From an uncultured Cetobacterium sp. (GTDB taxonomy: Bacteria > Fusobacteriota > Fusobacteriia > Fusobacteriales > Fusobacteriaceae): a stretch of DNA of 60,115 nucleotides. Location: the NCBI GenBank assembly GCA_934085975.1, contig CAKOHT010000008.1, forward strand, positions 1 through 60,115, given 5' to 3'. Shown here one piece after another: positions 28,498 through 37,669 of this stretch. Made by a program: the position numbers and the translations under genes. Each line of letters starts with the position of its first letter. Position 1 is the stretch's first letter. The notes beneath the pieces were generated by a model. The model saw only the letters and a program-made list of their open reading frames with translations. It was not told the DNA's origin and made no database searches.

Positions 28498-28862
28498 TAC
28501 TGCATTTCCTGCAGTGCTCGAAGCTGAAGCCTCCAGTTAATTTATCAGCAATAATATTAAAAAATCCACCTACAAAAGTTGTTAAAATTCCTAAAAATAT
28601 TCCAGCAATTCCAGCTTGAGCTAGCATATTAACATGCATTCCAGTACCTAATCCAAAAGCAAAGAATGGTATCAGAACAGGACCTGCTGAAGTTAAAAAT
28701 TTTCTCATTTTTTCATCATAATTACCTAAAATCATTCCTATTATAAATTGGTATCATAACTCCAAACAATGATTTTAAAGGTATTTGAGCTAATCCTGCC
28801 GTTCCTAAAGCTATCATTGTAAAAAATGATCTATCATTTAACGAAATTATTGATATAGCTCT
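28497..28862 (-). pseudogene. kdgT: 2-keto-3-deoxygluconate permease (KdgT) fragment
   Basis: Two frames carry consecutive KdgT segments: [19 protein letters not shown] with [12 protein letters not shown], then [30 protein letters not shown] and [18 protein letters not shown], then, after a shift near 28530, SSTAGNAV. The first 150 or so and last 60 or so residues of the normal 320 are missing. Sugar-acid import is therefore lost here. Confidence 0.82.
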
Positions 28863-29047
28863 AACATTTCCATTGGATGAAGAGGATACTAAAAGATTTG
28901 GAGTTTCAAATGGAGATGTTGTAAGTATTAAAATTGATGGAATCAGTAGTACAACGTGTTGGAGAGTTAGTTTTTGTACAAGTAATTCCAAGACCGTACG
29001 AAGTAGAGATTATTTTACCAGTTACACCAGTGAGAGAAATAAAATAA
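28863..29047 (+). pseudogene. Fragment of an unidentified small-domain protein
   Basis: The plus strand reads [20 protein letters not shown] then, after a frameshift near 28950, [20 protein letters not shown] and a stop at 29047. The first part faintly resembles PduL-type phosphotransacylases (D-x-x-D-x-x-R-x-GV-x-x-GD), but the second does not. It abuts the kdgT fragment without spacer, so it is probably a deletion product. Confidence 0.4.
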
Positions 29048-29056
29048 ATTTATTGA

Positions 29057-29084
29057 AAAAACTGTAGAGGAATCTACAGTTTTT
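29057..29084 (+). terminator. Intrinsic terminator before the two-component operon
   Basis: ACTGTAG / CTACAGT stem flanked by AAAA and TTTTTT. It insulates the two-component genes from the decay zone. Confidence 0.85.
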
Positions 29085-29156
29085 TGTTTATAGAAATTAA
29101 AATGTTCTATTAATAAAAAAAATGATATAATAAGGCATACTAAGTGGGGTGAGTAT

Positions 29157-30464
29157 GTGGAGATTAAATTAGAAGAGAAAAAAATAAAATTCGTATTAAT
29201 AACACTTTTTTTGGGGATGATATTACCAATCTTTTTAACACATCAAAACTTTAAAATTTATGATTCTATAACTAAAGCGTTGGAGTTATGGGACAAAGAA
29301 CATCTTTTAATTGGGATGTTAAAGTTAGTTATTATGAATACTTTAAGATCAATACCCATGTATATAGCAATTTTTTTACTTTTTGATTCAATAGAGATAA
29401 TAAAAAATGGAAAAAAAAGAAATTTTGAAAAGGTATTATTAATATTACCAATAATTCCTATTGCTTATAGCTTAATAAAGATTTTCTATGATATTCAACT
29501 TCCTGTTGGAAAAACAAGTATTTTAGGAGTATTATGGTTTTGTTATTATATAAAATTTGATTTGAAAAATATAACGTATGTAGAAAAATATTTAGTTTTT
29601 TTATCTTTTATTGTAGGGTTACAATGGTTGGATGTAAGTAAGTTTTTTAACTTTTTAGGTGTTGGAGAGATTACATCAGATTTAAATAAAGCTATAAGTT
29701 TTATGGAAGCGGATGTAATTGTAACTTTAATTTGTATTAGTTTTTTCAGCTTTTTCACCTTGTTTTCAATTTTATTACTGCATTTTTTTAAAGGACAAGA
29801 GGAAAGAATTGCAAGATCTAGATCTGAGATGGAAAATAGACACTTAAAAGAGGTGCAGCTATTGGTTCATGATTTGAAAACACCAATTTTTTCGGTGGGA
29901 GCTTTATTAGAAACTCTTACTCTTCAAGAGGAGGATGAGAGAAAAAAACTTTATTTAAAAAAGATGGAAGATTCAATAGAAAAAACAAATATTATGATTA
30001 GTGAAATACTATCTGTAAAATCTGAGAAACCAATAGAAATTGAAGAGATGATGAAATTTATTTTTTCATTTTTATCAGTTCATAAAAATATTGAGGGGAT
30101 AACTTATAAAAGTTATTTAAAAAAAGATTATAAATTAAAAGGAAATAGAATTTTATTATCTAGGGTAATAATAAATCTCATTGTTAATTCTTGGGAGGCA
30201 AATTCATCTGTTGTAAATATAATAGTTAAAGATTATAAAAAGAGATTAATAATTCAAATTGACGATTATGGTGATGGAATTGATATTGATAATATAAATG
30301 AATTAATAAAAGAGGGAGTATCTACAAAAAAATCATCAGGGAAAGGATTATCTTTTGTAGTGAAAACCATAAAAGATATGGATGGAAAAATATATTTTAT
30401 AAAAAAAATAAAAATGGGAACAAAAATTTATATCATTCTAAAGGGGGATGAGTATGGGGAATAA
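29157..30464 (+). CDS. Membrane sensor histidine kinase (probable glutamate/polyglutamate sensor)
   Basis: 435 residues. About six membrane helices fill residues 10-220 with little periplasmic sequence; the dimerisation helix carries the phosphorylated His238 in LLVHDLKTPIF; the N-box is NLIVNSWEAN (Asn344) and the G-boxes are DDYGDGID and KKSSGKGLSFV. The start is GTG with GGGGTGAG seven bases before it. It overlaps its response regulator and lies just upstream of the PGA operon, so it probably senses a related signal or membrane state. The ligand is inferred only from location. Confidence 0.87.
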   Translation: MEIKLEEKKIKFVLITLFLGMILPIFLTHQNFKIYDSITKALELWDKEHLLIGMLKLVIMNTLRSIPMYIAIFLLFDSIEIIKNGKKRNFEKVLLILPIIPIAYSLIKIFYDIQLPVGKTSILGVLWFCYYIKFDLKNITYVEKYLVFLSFIVGLQWLDVSKFFNFLGVGEITSDLNKAISFMEADVIVTLICISFFSFFTLFSILLLHFFKGQEERIARSRSEMENRHLKEVQLLVHDLKTPIFSVGALLETLTLQEEDERKKLYLKKMEDSIEKTNIMISEILSVKSEKPIEIEEMMKFIFSFLSVHKNIEGITYKSYLKKDYKLKGNRILLSRVIINLIVNSWEANSSVVNIIVKDYKKRLIIQIDDYGDGIDIDNINELIKEGVSTKKSSGKGLSFVVKTIKDMDGKIYFIKKIKMGTKIYIILKGDEYGE

Positions 30465-31071
30465 TATGTTAATTATAGATGATTCAGAGGATATATGTTT
30501 TGCAATATCTGAATTTTTTATATATAAGGGATGGAGTGTAGAAACTGCTAATAGTGTGGAGAAATCCTTAGAAATACTGAAAAATAGAAAATTTGATATA
30601 ATTTTAATAGATTACAATATGCCTTATATAAATGGGGCTATTGGTACGAAGCTAATAAGAGCATTAGATAAAGAAGTATCAATAATTGCTTTAACAGTAG
30701 AGGGAAAAGAGGTTGTAGCAGAAAGTTTTTTTGAAGCTGGAGCAAATGATTTTGCAATTAAACCTATAAAAATGCTTGATCTTTTTTCAAGAGTAAATGT
30801 TCATTTGAATAATAAGAGACCTTTAAAAGATGAGGATTCAGTATCTAAAGAACTTCCCAAAGGAATAGATAAAAATACTCTTAATATAGTTTTAGGATGC
30901 TTAAATAATAAAAAAGAATACATAGATGTTGATGAGATATCTAATTTAACAGGAGTTGCTACAAAAACAGTAAATAGATATATGAACTATCTTTTAGATG
31001 AAGAGAAGGTTATTTTAAATAATATTTATGGAAAAATAGGAAGACCTAAAAAAGAGTATAAACTAAAATAG
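30454..31071 (+). CDS. Response regulator of the CitB/DcuR type
   Basis: 205 residues. Receiver domain (1-120) with DDSED, phospho-Asp53 in LIDYNMP and Lys in FAIKPIKM. The C-terminal HTH (about 140-205) has the CitB/DcuR/DpiA signature: TGVATKTVNRYMNYL then YGKIGRPKKEYKL. In that family the partner kinase senses di- or tricarboxylates. The second ATG is used because GGGGG precedes it by six bases. It overlaps the kinase gene and precedes the PGA operon. Confidence 0.88.
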   Translation: MGNNMLIIDDSEDICFAISEFFIYKGWSVETANSVEKSLEILKNRKFDIILIDYNMPYINGAIGTKLIRALDKEVSIIALTVEGKEVVAESFFEAGANDFAIKPIKMLDLFSRVNVHLNNKRPLKDEDSVSKELPKGIDKNTLNIVLGCLNNKKEYIDVDEISNLTGVATKTVNRYMNYLLDEEKVILNNIYGKIGRPKKEYKLK

Positions 31072-31075
31072 AGAT

Positions 31076-31120
31076 ATAAACCCAAATTGTTTTATTTGAT
31101 AGCAAAGAGGGTTTATTTTT
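31076..31120 (+). terminator. Intrinsic terminator after the response regulator
   Basis: ATAAACCC (31076-31083) pairs with GGGTTTAT (31109-31116) followed by a T run. The loop is long, so it may be partial. Confidence 0.55.
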
Positions 31121-31162
31121 TTTGTGAGAAAAAAGAGAAAAAAGAGAAAAATGGGTGTTTTA

Positions 31163-31191
31163 TTTACATTGAAAAATTCATAGAGTATAAA
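31163..31191 (+). promoter_or_regulatory. Promoter of the ggt-pgsBCW operon
   Basis: TTTACA (31163-31168), 17-base spacer, TATAAA (31186-31191), 26 bases before the ggt start. The tract just upstream (AAAAAGAGAAA repeated) could be a regulator site. Confidence 0.65.
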
Positions 31192-31217
31192 TAATAGAAA
31201 TGAAAGGGGAGTGAGCT

Positions 31218-32921
31218 ATGAAAAAAAGATATTTATTAGGAGCAGTTGCAGTAACATTTTTTTCTTTTAGCAGTTTAAAAGCTGATTTTAAACCATTTGA
31301 TGAAAATGGGAATATGATTAGAACTGGTAGAGGAGCAGAGGGGAAAGTTGGAATAGTTTCTACAAGTAAGTATGAAGCTAGTAAAATTGGAATGGATGTT
31401 TTAAAAAAAGGAGGAAATGCAATTGATGCAGCAGTAGCAGCAGGGTTTGCTTTAGGAGTTGCAGAGCCGAATTCATCTGGATTAGGTGGAGGTGGATTTA
31501 TGCTAATAAGAATTGCTAAGACAGGGGAAACAGTATTTATTGATTTTAGAGAGAGAGCGCCAAAAAATTCAGCACCAAAAATGTGGGTACTAGATAAAGA
31601 TGGAAAAGTAGTGAATAACGAAAAAGTTGAAGGTGGAAAAGCAGCTGGAGTTCCAGGAGAAGTGGCAGGATTACTATATGCTTTAGAGAAATATGGAACT
31701 ATGTCAAGAGAGGATGTAATTAGACCAGCAGCAGATTTAGCAAAAAATGGTTTTGTTGTAACACCAACATTATCAGGAGATATGAAAAATAAATATGATT
31801 TAATGATTAAATATCCTGAGTTTGGAAAAACTTTTTTAACAGCAGATGGATTTCCTTATGAAACAGGAGATACTTTTAAAAATGAAGATATGGCTAAAAC
31901 ACTTGATTTAATAATAAAAAATGGTAAGGATGGATTCTATAAAGGAGAAGTAGCGGAATCTATTGTTGGAACTTTAAATAAATATGGCGGAGTATTCACA
32001 ATGGAAGATTTAGCAAATTATGAGCCTAGAATTAGAAAACCTGTGGTAGGAAACTATAGAGGATATGAGATTATATCATCACCAGCTCCAAGTTCAGGAG
32101 GAGCAGTAGTTGTACAAATATTAAATATTTTAGAAAACTTTAACGTTGGAGATATGGAAGTAAACTCACCAGAGTATTTACACCTTTTCTCTGAAGCATT
32201 TAAGTTATCTTATGCTGATAGAGCAAAATATATGGGAGATACAGATTACACTCCAGTACCTTTAAAGGGATTAACATCTAAAAAATATGCAAAAGATCTA
32301 TCTGAAAAAATTGATATGTCTAAATCAAAAGAAAGTATCGCTCATGATCCATGGCAGTATGAGTCGGATGATACAACTCACTACTCTATAGCAGATAAAG
32401 AGGGAAATATGGTTTCAGTAACTAAAACTGTAAATGGAATTTTTGGAAATGGAGTAGTAGCAGATGGATATGGATTTGTTTTAAATAATGAGATGGATGA
32501 TTTTGTTACAGGAGAAGGACATCCCAATTCAGTAGCTCCAGGAAAAACTCCTCTTAGTTCAATGTCACCAACAATTGTACTTAAAAATGGCGAGCCATTT
32601 ATGGTGTTAGGATCACCAGGTGCTACAAAGATTATAAGTACAGTATCACAAGTAATAAGTAAAGTTGTAGATCATGATATGGGAATGCAAGAAGCTATTG
32701 ATGCTCCAAGAATGTTTGATAATACATCTAACAAAATAAATGTTGAAACAAGAATCACACCTGAAACTGTAGAAAAATTAGAGGCTTTAGGTCATAAAGT
32801 AGATGGTACATCAGAGTGGGATAGAGGAATGGGATCAGTTCAAGGAGTATTATATAAAAAAGATGGAACATTAGAAGGGGGAGCTGACCCAAGAAGAGAT
32901 GGAAAAGCAGTAGGTATTTAA
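31218..32921 (+). CDS. ggt: Gamma-glutamyltransferase (gamma-glutamyl transpeptidase/hydrolase)
   Basis: 567 residues with an N-terminal signal peptide. The autoprocessing and catalytic Thr386 starts the TTHYSIADKEGNMVSVTKT motif. The N-terminal nucleophile hydrolase core GGNAIDAAVAAGFALGV and the later PLSSMSPTIV and GSPGATKI oxyanion motifs are intact. Exported Ggt cleaves gamma-glutamyl bonds of glutathione or PGA and can transfer the glutamyl group. As first gene of a pgs operon it fits the CapD-like role: trimming or anchoring polyglutamate, or releasing glutamate for uptake. Confidence 0.93.
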   Translation: MKKRYLLGAVAVTFFSFSSLKADFKPFDENGNMIRTGRGAEGKVGIVSTSKYEASKIGMDVLKKGGNAIDAAVAAGFALGVAEPNSSGLGGGGFMLIRIAKTGETVFIDFRERAPKNSAPKMWVLDKDGKVVNNEKVEGGKAAGVPGEVAGLLYALEKYGTMSREDVIRPAADLAKNGFVVTPTLSGDMKNKYDLMIKYPEFGKTFLTADGFPYETGDTFKNEDMAKTLDLIIKNGKDGFYKGEVAESIVGTLNKYGGVFTMEDLANYEPRIRKPVVGNYRGYEIISSPAPSSGGAVVVQILNILENFNVGDMEVNSPEYLHLFSEAFKLSYADRAKYMGDTDYTPVPLKGLTSKKYAKDLSEKIDMSKSKESIAHDPWQYESDDTTHYSIADKEGNMVSVTKTVNGIFGNGVVADGYGFVLNNEMDDFVTGEGHPNSVAPGKTPLSSMSPTIVLKNGEPFMVLGSPGATKIISTVSQVISKVVDHDMGMQEAIDAPRMFDNTSNKINVETRITPETVEKLEALGHKVDGTSEWDRGMGSVQGVLYKKDGTLEGGADPRRDGKAVGI

Positions 32922-32938
32922 AAGAGGAGGATGAATAG

Positions 32939-33469
32939 ATGAAAAGATTTTTTACAACAATATTATTTTTTATTTTAGGAGCGTTAGCTTTTGGAGAAAA
33001 ATTTGAAAAACCTGTGATATTAACTTCAGTAGGGCAAAGTGCTGATGTACAAATGGTAAGTGTGTTATTAAAAAAAGCTGGAGTTGAAGCAACTTTAGAT
33101 AAAAATATTACTGGGGATAAACTAGGAACAGACAAGACAGTTGTAATAGCAATTGGAGGAAGTTCAAAAGGACTTGGAGCAGCAGGAATAAAAGTTGAAG
33201 ATGAGTTAGCGAGAACTGAACAACTGCTAAAAATTGCTAAAGAAAAAGGAATAAAAATAGTTGGATTACATGTTGGTGGAGAGCAAAGAAGAGGAGAGTT
33301 ATCTGATAAATTTGTAAATGCAACTGTTGGAGAGTGTGACTATTTAATCGTAGTTGAAGATGGAAATAAGGATCAACTATTTACAAAAGTAGCTGAAGAA
33401 AAGAAAATACCTTTAGTTCTTGTTCCTAAAATAAGTGGAGCAGTAGAGCCTCTAAAAGAGATTTTTTAA
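32939..33469 (+). CDS. Exported DUF6305-like protein
   Basis: 176 residues: signal peptide (1-19, ending LAFGE), then an alpha/beta domain: PVILTSVGQSADVQMV, a glycine loop VVIAIGGSSKGLGAAG and IVGLHVGGEQRRGELSD. The fold looks like a small Rossmann-type or periplasmic binding half; this family is found beside pgs genes. The product may bind gamma-glutamyl peptides for the following permease. It lies 17 bp after ggt. Confidence 0.72.
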   Translation: MKRFFTTILFFILGALAFGEKFEKPVILTSVGQSADVQMVSVLLKKAGVEATLDKNITGDKLGTDKTVVIAIGGSSKGLGAAGIKVEDELARTEQLLKIAKEKGIKIVGLHVGGEQRRGELSDKFVNATVGECDYLIVVEDGNKDQLFTKVAEEKKIPLVLVPKISGAVEPLKEIF

Positions 33470-33478
33470 TAAGTAGAT

Positions 33479-33513
33479 AAAAAAGCTGCTAAAAATTTTT
33501 AGCAGCTTTTATT
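33479..33513 (+). terminator. Perfect 15-bp palindromic hairpin inside the PGA operon
   Basis: AAAAGCTGCTAAAAA is followed at once by its exact complement TTTTTAGCAGCTTTT. It ends 17 bases before the permease GTG, leaving AAGGAGG free. Likely a partial terminator that lowers expression of the distal genes. Confidence 0.8.
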
Positions 33514-33527
33514 CAAAGGAGGAAAAA

Positions 33528-34799
33528 GTGTCGCAAGAATTGATAATATTTTTAGGAATGATAATAGTGTTTACATTTTCATGTTTTAAGCTGAAATTAC
33601 CTGTGAGTATAGCTATGGTTTTATCAGCTGTAACAGGAACATTAATAAGTGGTAATGGAATTCCCGTAAGACATTTAGTTGAAGGGATGTTTGGGTATAT
33701 CGATACTATTCTTGTTATAGCAACAGCGATGATTTTTATGAAAACTATCCAAGAGATAGGAACATTGAATGCTTTGAGTGCATCAATATTAAAAAAGTTT
33801 TATTCAATACCCTGGGTTTTACTAATTTTTTTAATGATTGTTAGTATGTTTCCAGGAATGATAACAGGGTCTTCAACAGCAGCAGTGTTAACAGCGGGAA
33901 GTATAGTGGCTCCAATACTTATGTTAGTTGGAATACCAATTGTTGAAACTGCAACAATTATTGCAATAGGTGGAATACTAGGAATGATTGCTCCTCCTGT
34001 AAATGTACCAGCAATGATAATTGGTGGAGGAATAGATATGCCTTATGTAGGATTTACAATTCCTCTTCTTTTGCTAACGATTCCAGTAGCTATATTTACA
34101 GTGCTTTATCTGGGATTAAAATATGTAAAAAAAATAAATTATGATGAAATAAAATCTAAAATAAATTTAGAAGATATTGAGAAATATGGTTGGAAACTTT
34201 ATTTACCAATAATCTTAGGTGTTATTTTAATGGTTTTAGGAAAAATCATGCCAACAATATTTAATTTAGGAATGCCTTTAATATTTTTAATAAGTGCTAT
34301 AGTTGGGTTATTTTGTGGTAAAAAAGTTAACTTTATATCAGTTTCTAAGGAAGCGATAAAAGAAACATTACCAGTTTTAGGAATTTTAATGGGAGTTGGA
34401 ATGTTTATTCAAGTAATGACTCTTACTGGGGTTAGAGGATTTATAGTTGTAAATAGTTTAAGTTTACCACCAGCGATGATCTATGTAGCTATGGCAATAA
34501 CAATACCATTATTTGGAGCAGTATCATCTTTTGGAGCGGCTTCAGTTTTAGGAGTTCCATTCTTAATGGTATTTTTAGCACAAAATCAGATAATAACAGC
34601 ATCATCAATCTCTTTTATAGCTGGATTGGGAGATCTGATGCCACCTACGGCTCTAGCAGGAATATTTGCTGCTCAGGTAGTTGGATTAAAAGATTATTCA
34701 TTAGTTTTAAAAAAATCAGTTGTTCCAGCTTTGGTAATTATAGTTTACTCTATCCTGTTTATAGTTTTCTCTAAAGAGATAGCTTCGATAATATATTAG
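33528..34799 (+). CDS. TRAP-type large permease (DctM-like), probable glutamate/gamma-glutamyl peptide transporter
   Basis: 423 residues, 11-12 transmembrane helices. It has the TRAP/DctM core (PGMITGSSTAAVLTAGSIVAP and MIAPPVNVPAMII) and the repeated second half (FGAVSSFGAASVLGVPF, LGDLMPPTALAG). The GTG start has AAAGGAGG upstream. A normal TRAP system also has a periplasmic binding protein and a four-helix small subunit. Neither is adjacent, but an exported DUF6305 protein precedes it and a 47-residue membrane peptide follows. Confidence 0.82.
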   Translation: MSQELIIFLGMIIVFTFSCFKLKLPVSIAMVLSAVTGTLISGNGIPVRHLVEGMFGYIDTILVIATAMIFMKTIQEIGTLNALSASILKKFYSIPWVLLIFLMIVSMFPGMITGSSTAAVLTAGSIVAPILMLVGIPIVETATIIAIGGILGMIAPPVNVPAMIIGGGIDMPYVGFTIPLLLLTIPVAIFTVLYLGLKYVKKINYDEIKSKINLEDIEKYGWKLYLPIILGVILMVLGKIMPTIFNLGMPLIFLISAIVGLFCGKKVNFISVSKEAIKETLPVLGILMGVGMFIQVMTLTGVRGFIVVNSLSLPPAMIYVAMAITIPLFGAVSSFGAASVLGVPFLMVFLAQNQIITASSISFIAGLGDLMPPTALAGIFAAQVVGLKDYSLVLKKSVVPALVIIVYSILFIVFSKEIASIIY

Positions 34800-34814
34800 A
34801 GGAGAGTGATAAAA

Positions 34815-34958
34815 ATGATGTTTATTTATTTAGGAATAACGCTATATATATTAATTATGGTTGTATTAAATCTTTTTGAAGAGAAAAGATTTTTTAATCA
34901 GTTAAATGCGGCGTTAGTTATAATTCCTTTAATATTGAGATTATTAATGATAAAATAA
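34815..34958 (+). CDS. 47-residue single- or double-span membrane peptide of the PGA operon
   Basis: ATG-ATG start at 34815 with GAGGAGAG ten bases upstream; the stop is 15 bases before the next gene. The peptide is almost all membrane: helix 1 FIYLGITLYILIMVVLNLF, a charged turn EEKRFFNQ, helix 2 LNAALVIIPLILRLLMI. Its tight placement and good RBS argue that it is translated. It may be a miniature partner of the TRAP-like permease. Confidence 0.72.
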   Translation: MMFIYLGITLYILIMVVLNLFEEKRFFNQLNAALVIIPLILRLLMIK

Positions 34959-34973
34959 AGAGGAGATTGTTGT

Positions 34974-36107
34974 ATGAAAGGAAATAAAACTACTGGAGCT
35001 ATACTTTTAGCTTGTTCTTTATTGATAGCTTTTATAGCAGGGAAAGAGTTTAAAAAAATGAGAGAGCCTGAACCTATTGTAAAAGGAGAGGGAGTTACAG
35101 AAGTAAAGATGTTAAGTGAGTATTTTCCAGATATAAAAGGAACTAATATGGATACAGAAATCTATGTTTTAAAAGGAAAAGAGGAGGGGGGATCTACACT
35201 TATTTTAGGTGGAACACATGGAAATGAACCATCAGGACTTTTAAGTGCAGTGTTATTTATAGAAAATGCTAAAGTTGATAAGGGAACTGTCTATGTAATT
35301 CCTAGAACTAATAATAGTGGATATACACATAATGACCCTCAAGAGGGATCTCCTCAAAGATTTACAATTAAAACTAAAGATGGAGATAGATGGTTTAGAT
35401 ATGGTTCACGTGCAACCAATCCACTAGATCAATGGCCAGATCCAGATGTATATATTCATGCAAGTTCTGGGCAACAGTTATCAGGAAATGAAACTAGAAA
35501 TATAAATAGAGCTTATCCAGGAAAACCAAATGGAACTTCTACAGAAAAAGCAGCATATGCAATAGTTCAATTAATAAAAAATGAAAAGATAGATATGACA
35601 ATAGATTTGCATGAAGCGTCGCCAGAGTACCCAGTTATAAATGCAATAGTTGCTCATGATAGAGCAATGGGAATTGCATCAAATACAGTAATGAATCTAG
35701 AGTTTGAAGATGTAGCTATTGGATTAGAACCATCTCCTGTGAGTTTAAGAGGATTGACTCATAGAGAGTTAGGAGATTTCACAGATACATATGCAATTTT
35801 AATGGAAACAGCTAATCCAGCTCAAGGTAGATTAAGAGGAAAAACTAATGAAGCTTTAGTTGTAACTGGTGTTGATCCAACATATGTAAAAGCTCAAAAA
35901 TTAGGTCGTTTATTTGTACCATTTGATGAGAAAGGTCATCCTCTTGATGAAAGAGTATCAAGACATGTTGGAAGTGTTGTAGAACTTATAAAAGTAATGG
36001 GAGAAAATGAACCTGATAAAGAGATTATAATAGAAAATGTTCCAACAATTTTAGAGATAAGAGAGAATGGAATAGGAAATTATTTGAATAAAGTGACAAA
36101 AAATTAA
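34974..36107 (+). CDS. Succinylglutamate desuccinylase/aspartoacylase-like (M14 family) deacylase
   Basis: 377 residues with an N-terminal signal anchor (about 5-22). Zinc ligands HxxE (His82, Glu85) lie in GGTHGNEPSG and the third ligand His213 in TIDLHEASPEY; the catalytic Glu is probably in ILMETANPAQG. This superfamily removes acyl groups from glutamate or aspartate, or trims peptides. In a pgs operon it could hydrolyse gamma-glutamyl ends. It is probably membrane-anchored facing the periplasm. Confidence 0.82.
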   Translation: MKGNKTTGAILLACSLLIAFIAGKEFKKMREPEPIVKGEGVTEVKMLSEYFPDIKGTNMDTEIYVLKGKEEGGSTLILGGTHGNEPSGLLSAVLFIENAKVDKGTVYVIPRTNNSGYTHNDPQEGSPQRFTIKTKDGDRWFRYGSRATNPLDQWPDPDVYIHASSGQQLSGNETRNINRAYPGKPNGTSTEKAAYAIVQLIKNEKIDMTIDLHEASPEYPVINAIVAHDRAMGIASNTVMNLEFEDVAIGLEPSPVSLRGLTHRELGDFTDTYAILMETANPAQGRLRGKTNEALVVTGVDPTYVKAQKLGRLFVPFDEKGHPLDERVSRHVGSVVELIKVMGENEPDKEIIIENVPTILEIRENGIGNYLNKVTKN

Positions 36108-36117
36108 GAGGTGAGTT

Positions 36118-37248
36118 ATGGAAACTGTTGTTTTTACTTTCATAGGGATATTTTTTATAAAATTAATTTATGAGAAGATATCTTTAGAAAAAGCTAGAAA
36201 AAAAATAAAGATAGCTATTCATGTAAATGGAATAAGGGGTAAATCAACAGTTTCTAGACTTATTGATGCAGGATTAAGAGATGGAAAGAAAAGAGTATTT
36301 TCTAAGGTTACTGGAACAGAACCAAAATATATTGATATTGATAATCAAGAAAAATATATAAAAAGAATAGGAAAAGCAAATATAAGAGAGCAGATAAAAA
36401 CTATAAAAAAAGCTGCAAAATGTAAAGCGGAGATACTAATTTTAGAGTGTATGGCTGTGAAACCAGAGTTACAAAAGATATCAGAGGAAAAAATTGTAAG
36501 GGCAGATATAGGTGTAATAACTAATGTGAGGTATGATCATTTAGATGAAATGGGAGAAAGTTTAGAAGAAATTACAAACTCGCTTTGTAATATGGTGCCT
36601 CAAAATGGAATTTTAGTAACTGGAGAAAAGAAAAACTTAGATATAATTAAAGAAAAAGCGGGATTAAGAGCAACTAAAGTTCTATCTATGGGTGAATTAA
36701 AAGATGAGTATAAAGAGATAGACTTTATGGAAAATGTAGCAGTAGCTTTGAAGGTTTGTGAATGTTTAGGAGTAGATAGAGAGATTGCATTAAAAAGAAT
36801 GAAAAAATATAAAAAAGATTCTGGAGTTTTAAAAGAGATAAAATTTCTAAACTCACAAGGTAAAAAAATAAGTTTTATAAATCTTTTAGCAGCAAATGAT
36901 CCTGATTCTAGTGAGAAGATTATAAAAGATTTTGAGAGTGAAGAGTTATGGGATAGAAAAAAATACCTTATGGTTAATAATAGAAGAGATAGATTAAGCC
37001 GATTAGAGCAATTTATAAATTTTGTTGAAAAACATGAAAAAAACTTTGAAAAAATATTTATTTCAGGAGAGAGTACAAATATTTTTTATAAAAAACTTAG
37101 TAAGAATAAAAATAAAATTGAAATCTTAAAAAATGTAGAACAATTTGATATTTTTAATGAAGATTCGGTAATTTTTGCAGTGGGGAATATATGTGGAAAG
37201 GGAAAAGAGTTATTAAAAGATATTGAAAGTAGGGGTATAGATGAATGA
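36118..37248 (+). CDS. pgsB: Poly-gamma-glutamate synthase ligase subunit PgsB/CapB
   Basis: 376 residues. An N-terminal membrane helix (2-17) precedes a Mur-ligase-type amide ligase with the P-loop HVNGIRGKSTVSR (Lys42), conserved ILECMAVKPE and a TNVRYDHLDEMG segment. PgsB adds glutamate by its gamma-carboxyl using ATP. It starts 10 bp after the M14 gene and overlaps pgsC by 8 bp. Confidence 0.93.
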   Translation: METVVFTFIGIFFIKLIYEKISLEKARKKIKIAIHVNGIRGKSTVSRLIDAGLRDGKKRVFSKVTGTEPKYIDIDNQEKYIKRIGKANIREQIKTIKKAAKCKAEILILECMAVKPELQKISEEKIVRADIGVITNVRYDHLDEMGESLEEITNSLCNMVPQNGILVTGEKKNLDIIKEKAGLRATKVLSMGELKDEYKEIDFMENVAVALKVCECLGVDREIALKRMKKYKKDSGVLKEIKFLNSQGKKISFINLLAANDPDSSEKIIKDFESEELWDRKKYLMVNNRRDRLSRLEQFINFVEKHEKNFEKIFISGESTNIFYKKLSKNKNKIEILKNVEQFDIFNEDSVIFAVGNICGKGKELLKDIESRGIDE

Positions 37249-37669
37249 AACTATAGTTATAATTGGGGTATTATTAAGTATTTTATTTTATGAAGTAAGT
37301 GAGCTATCTCCTGGAGGACTTATAGTTCCTGGGTATTTTGCACTTTTTTCAAATGACTATAAAAGAATAATAGCAACTATATTAGTTGCATTTTTAGTAT
37401 TAATAGCTGTAAGATTTTTAGAAAAATATCTTATAATATATGGAAGACGTAGATTTGCAATATATATTATAATCACTTTTTTACTGAAAAGGTTTATGGG
37501 AGAGTTAGATTTTGAGATTTTAATTGGAGGAGAGGTAATAGGGCTTCTTATACCTGCAATCTTAGCTCAAGATTTAGATAGAAATGGAATAAAAAAGACT
37601 TTGCCAGCACTTCTTATACTAACAGGTGTTATAAAAAGTATTGTTATAATAAGTGGGAGTTTTATATGA
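37241..37669 (+). CDS. pgsC: Poly-gamma-glutamate biosynthesis membrane subunit PgsC/CapC
   Basis: 142 residues with about five membrane helices and the CapC signature LSPGGLIVPGYFAL. It pairs with PgsB in the membrane synthase and probably forms the export path. It overlaps both neighbours (8 and 4 bp). Confidence 0.92.
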   Translation: MNETIVIIGVLLSILFYEVSELSPGGLIVPGYFALFSNDYKRIIATILVAFLVLIAVRFLEKYLIIYGRRRFAIYIIITFLLKRFMGELDFEILIGGEVIGLLIPAILAQDLDRNGIKKTLPALLILTGVIKSIVIISGSFI

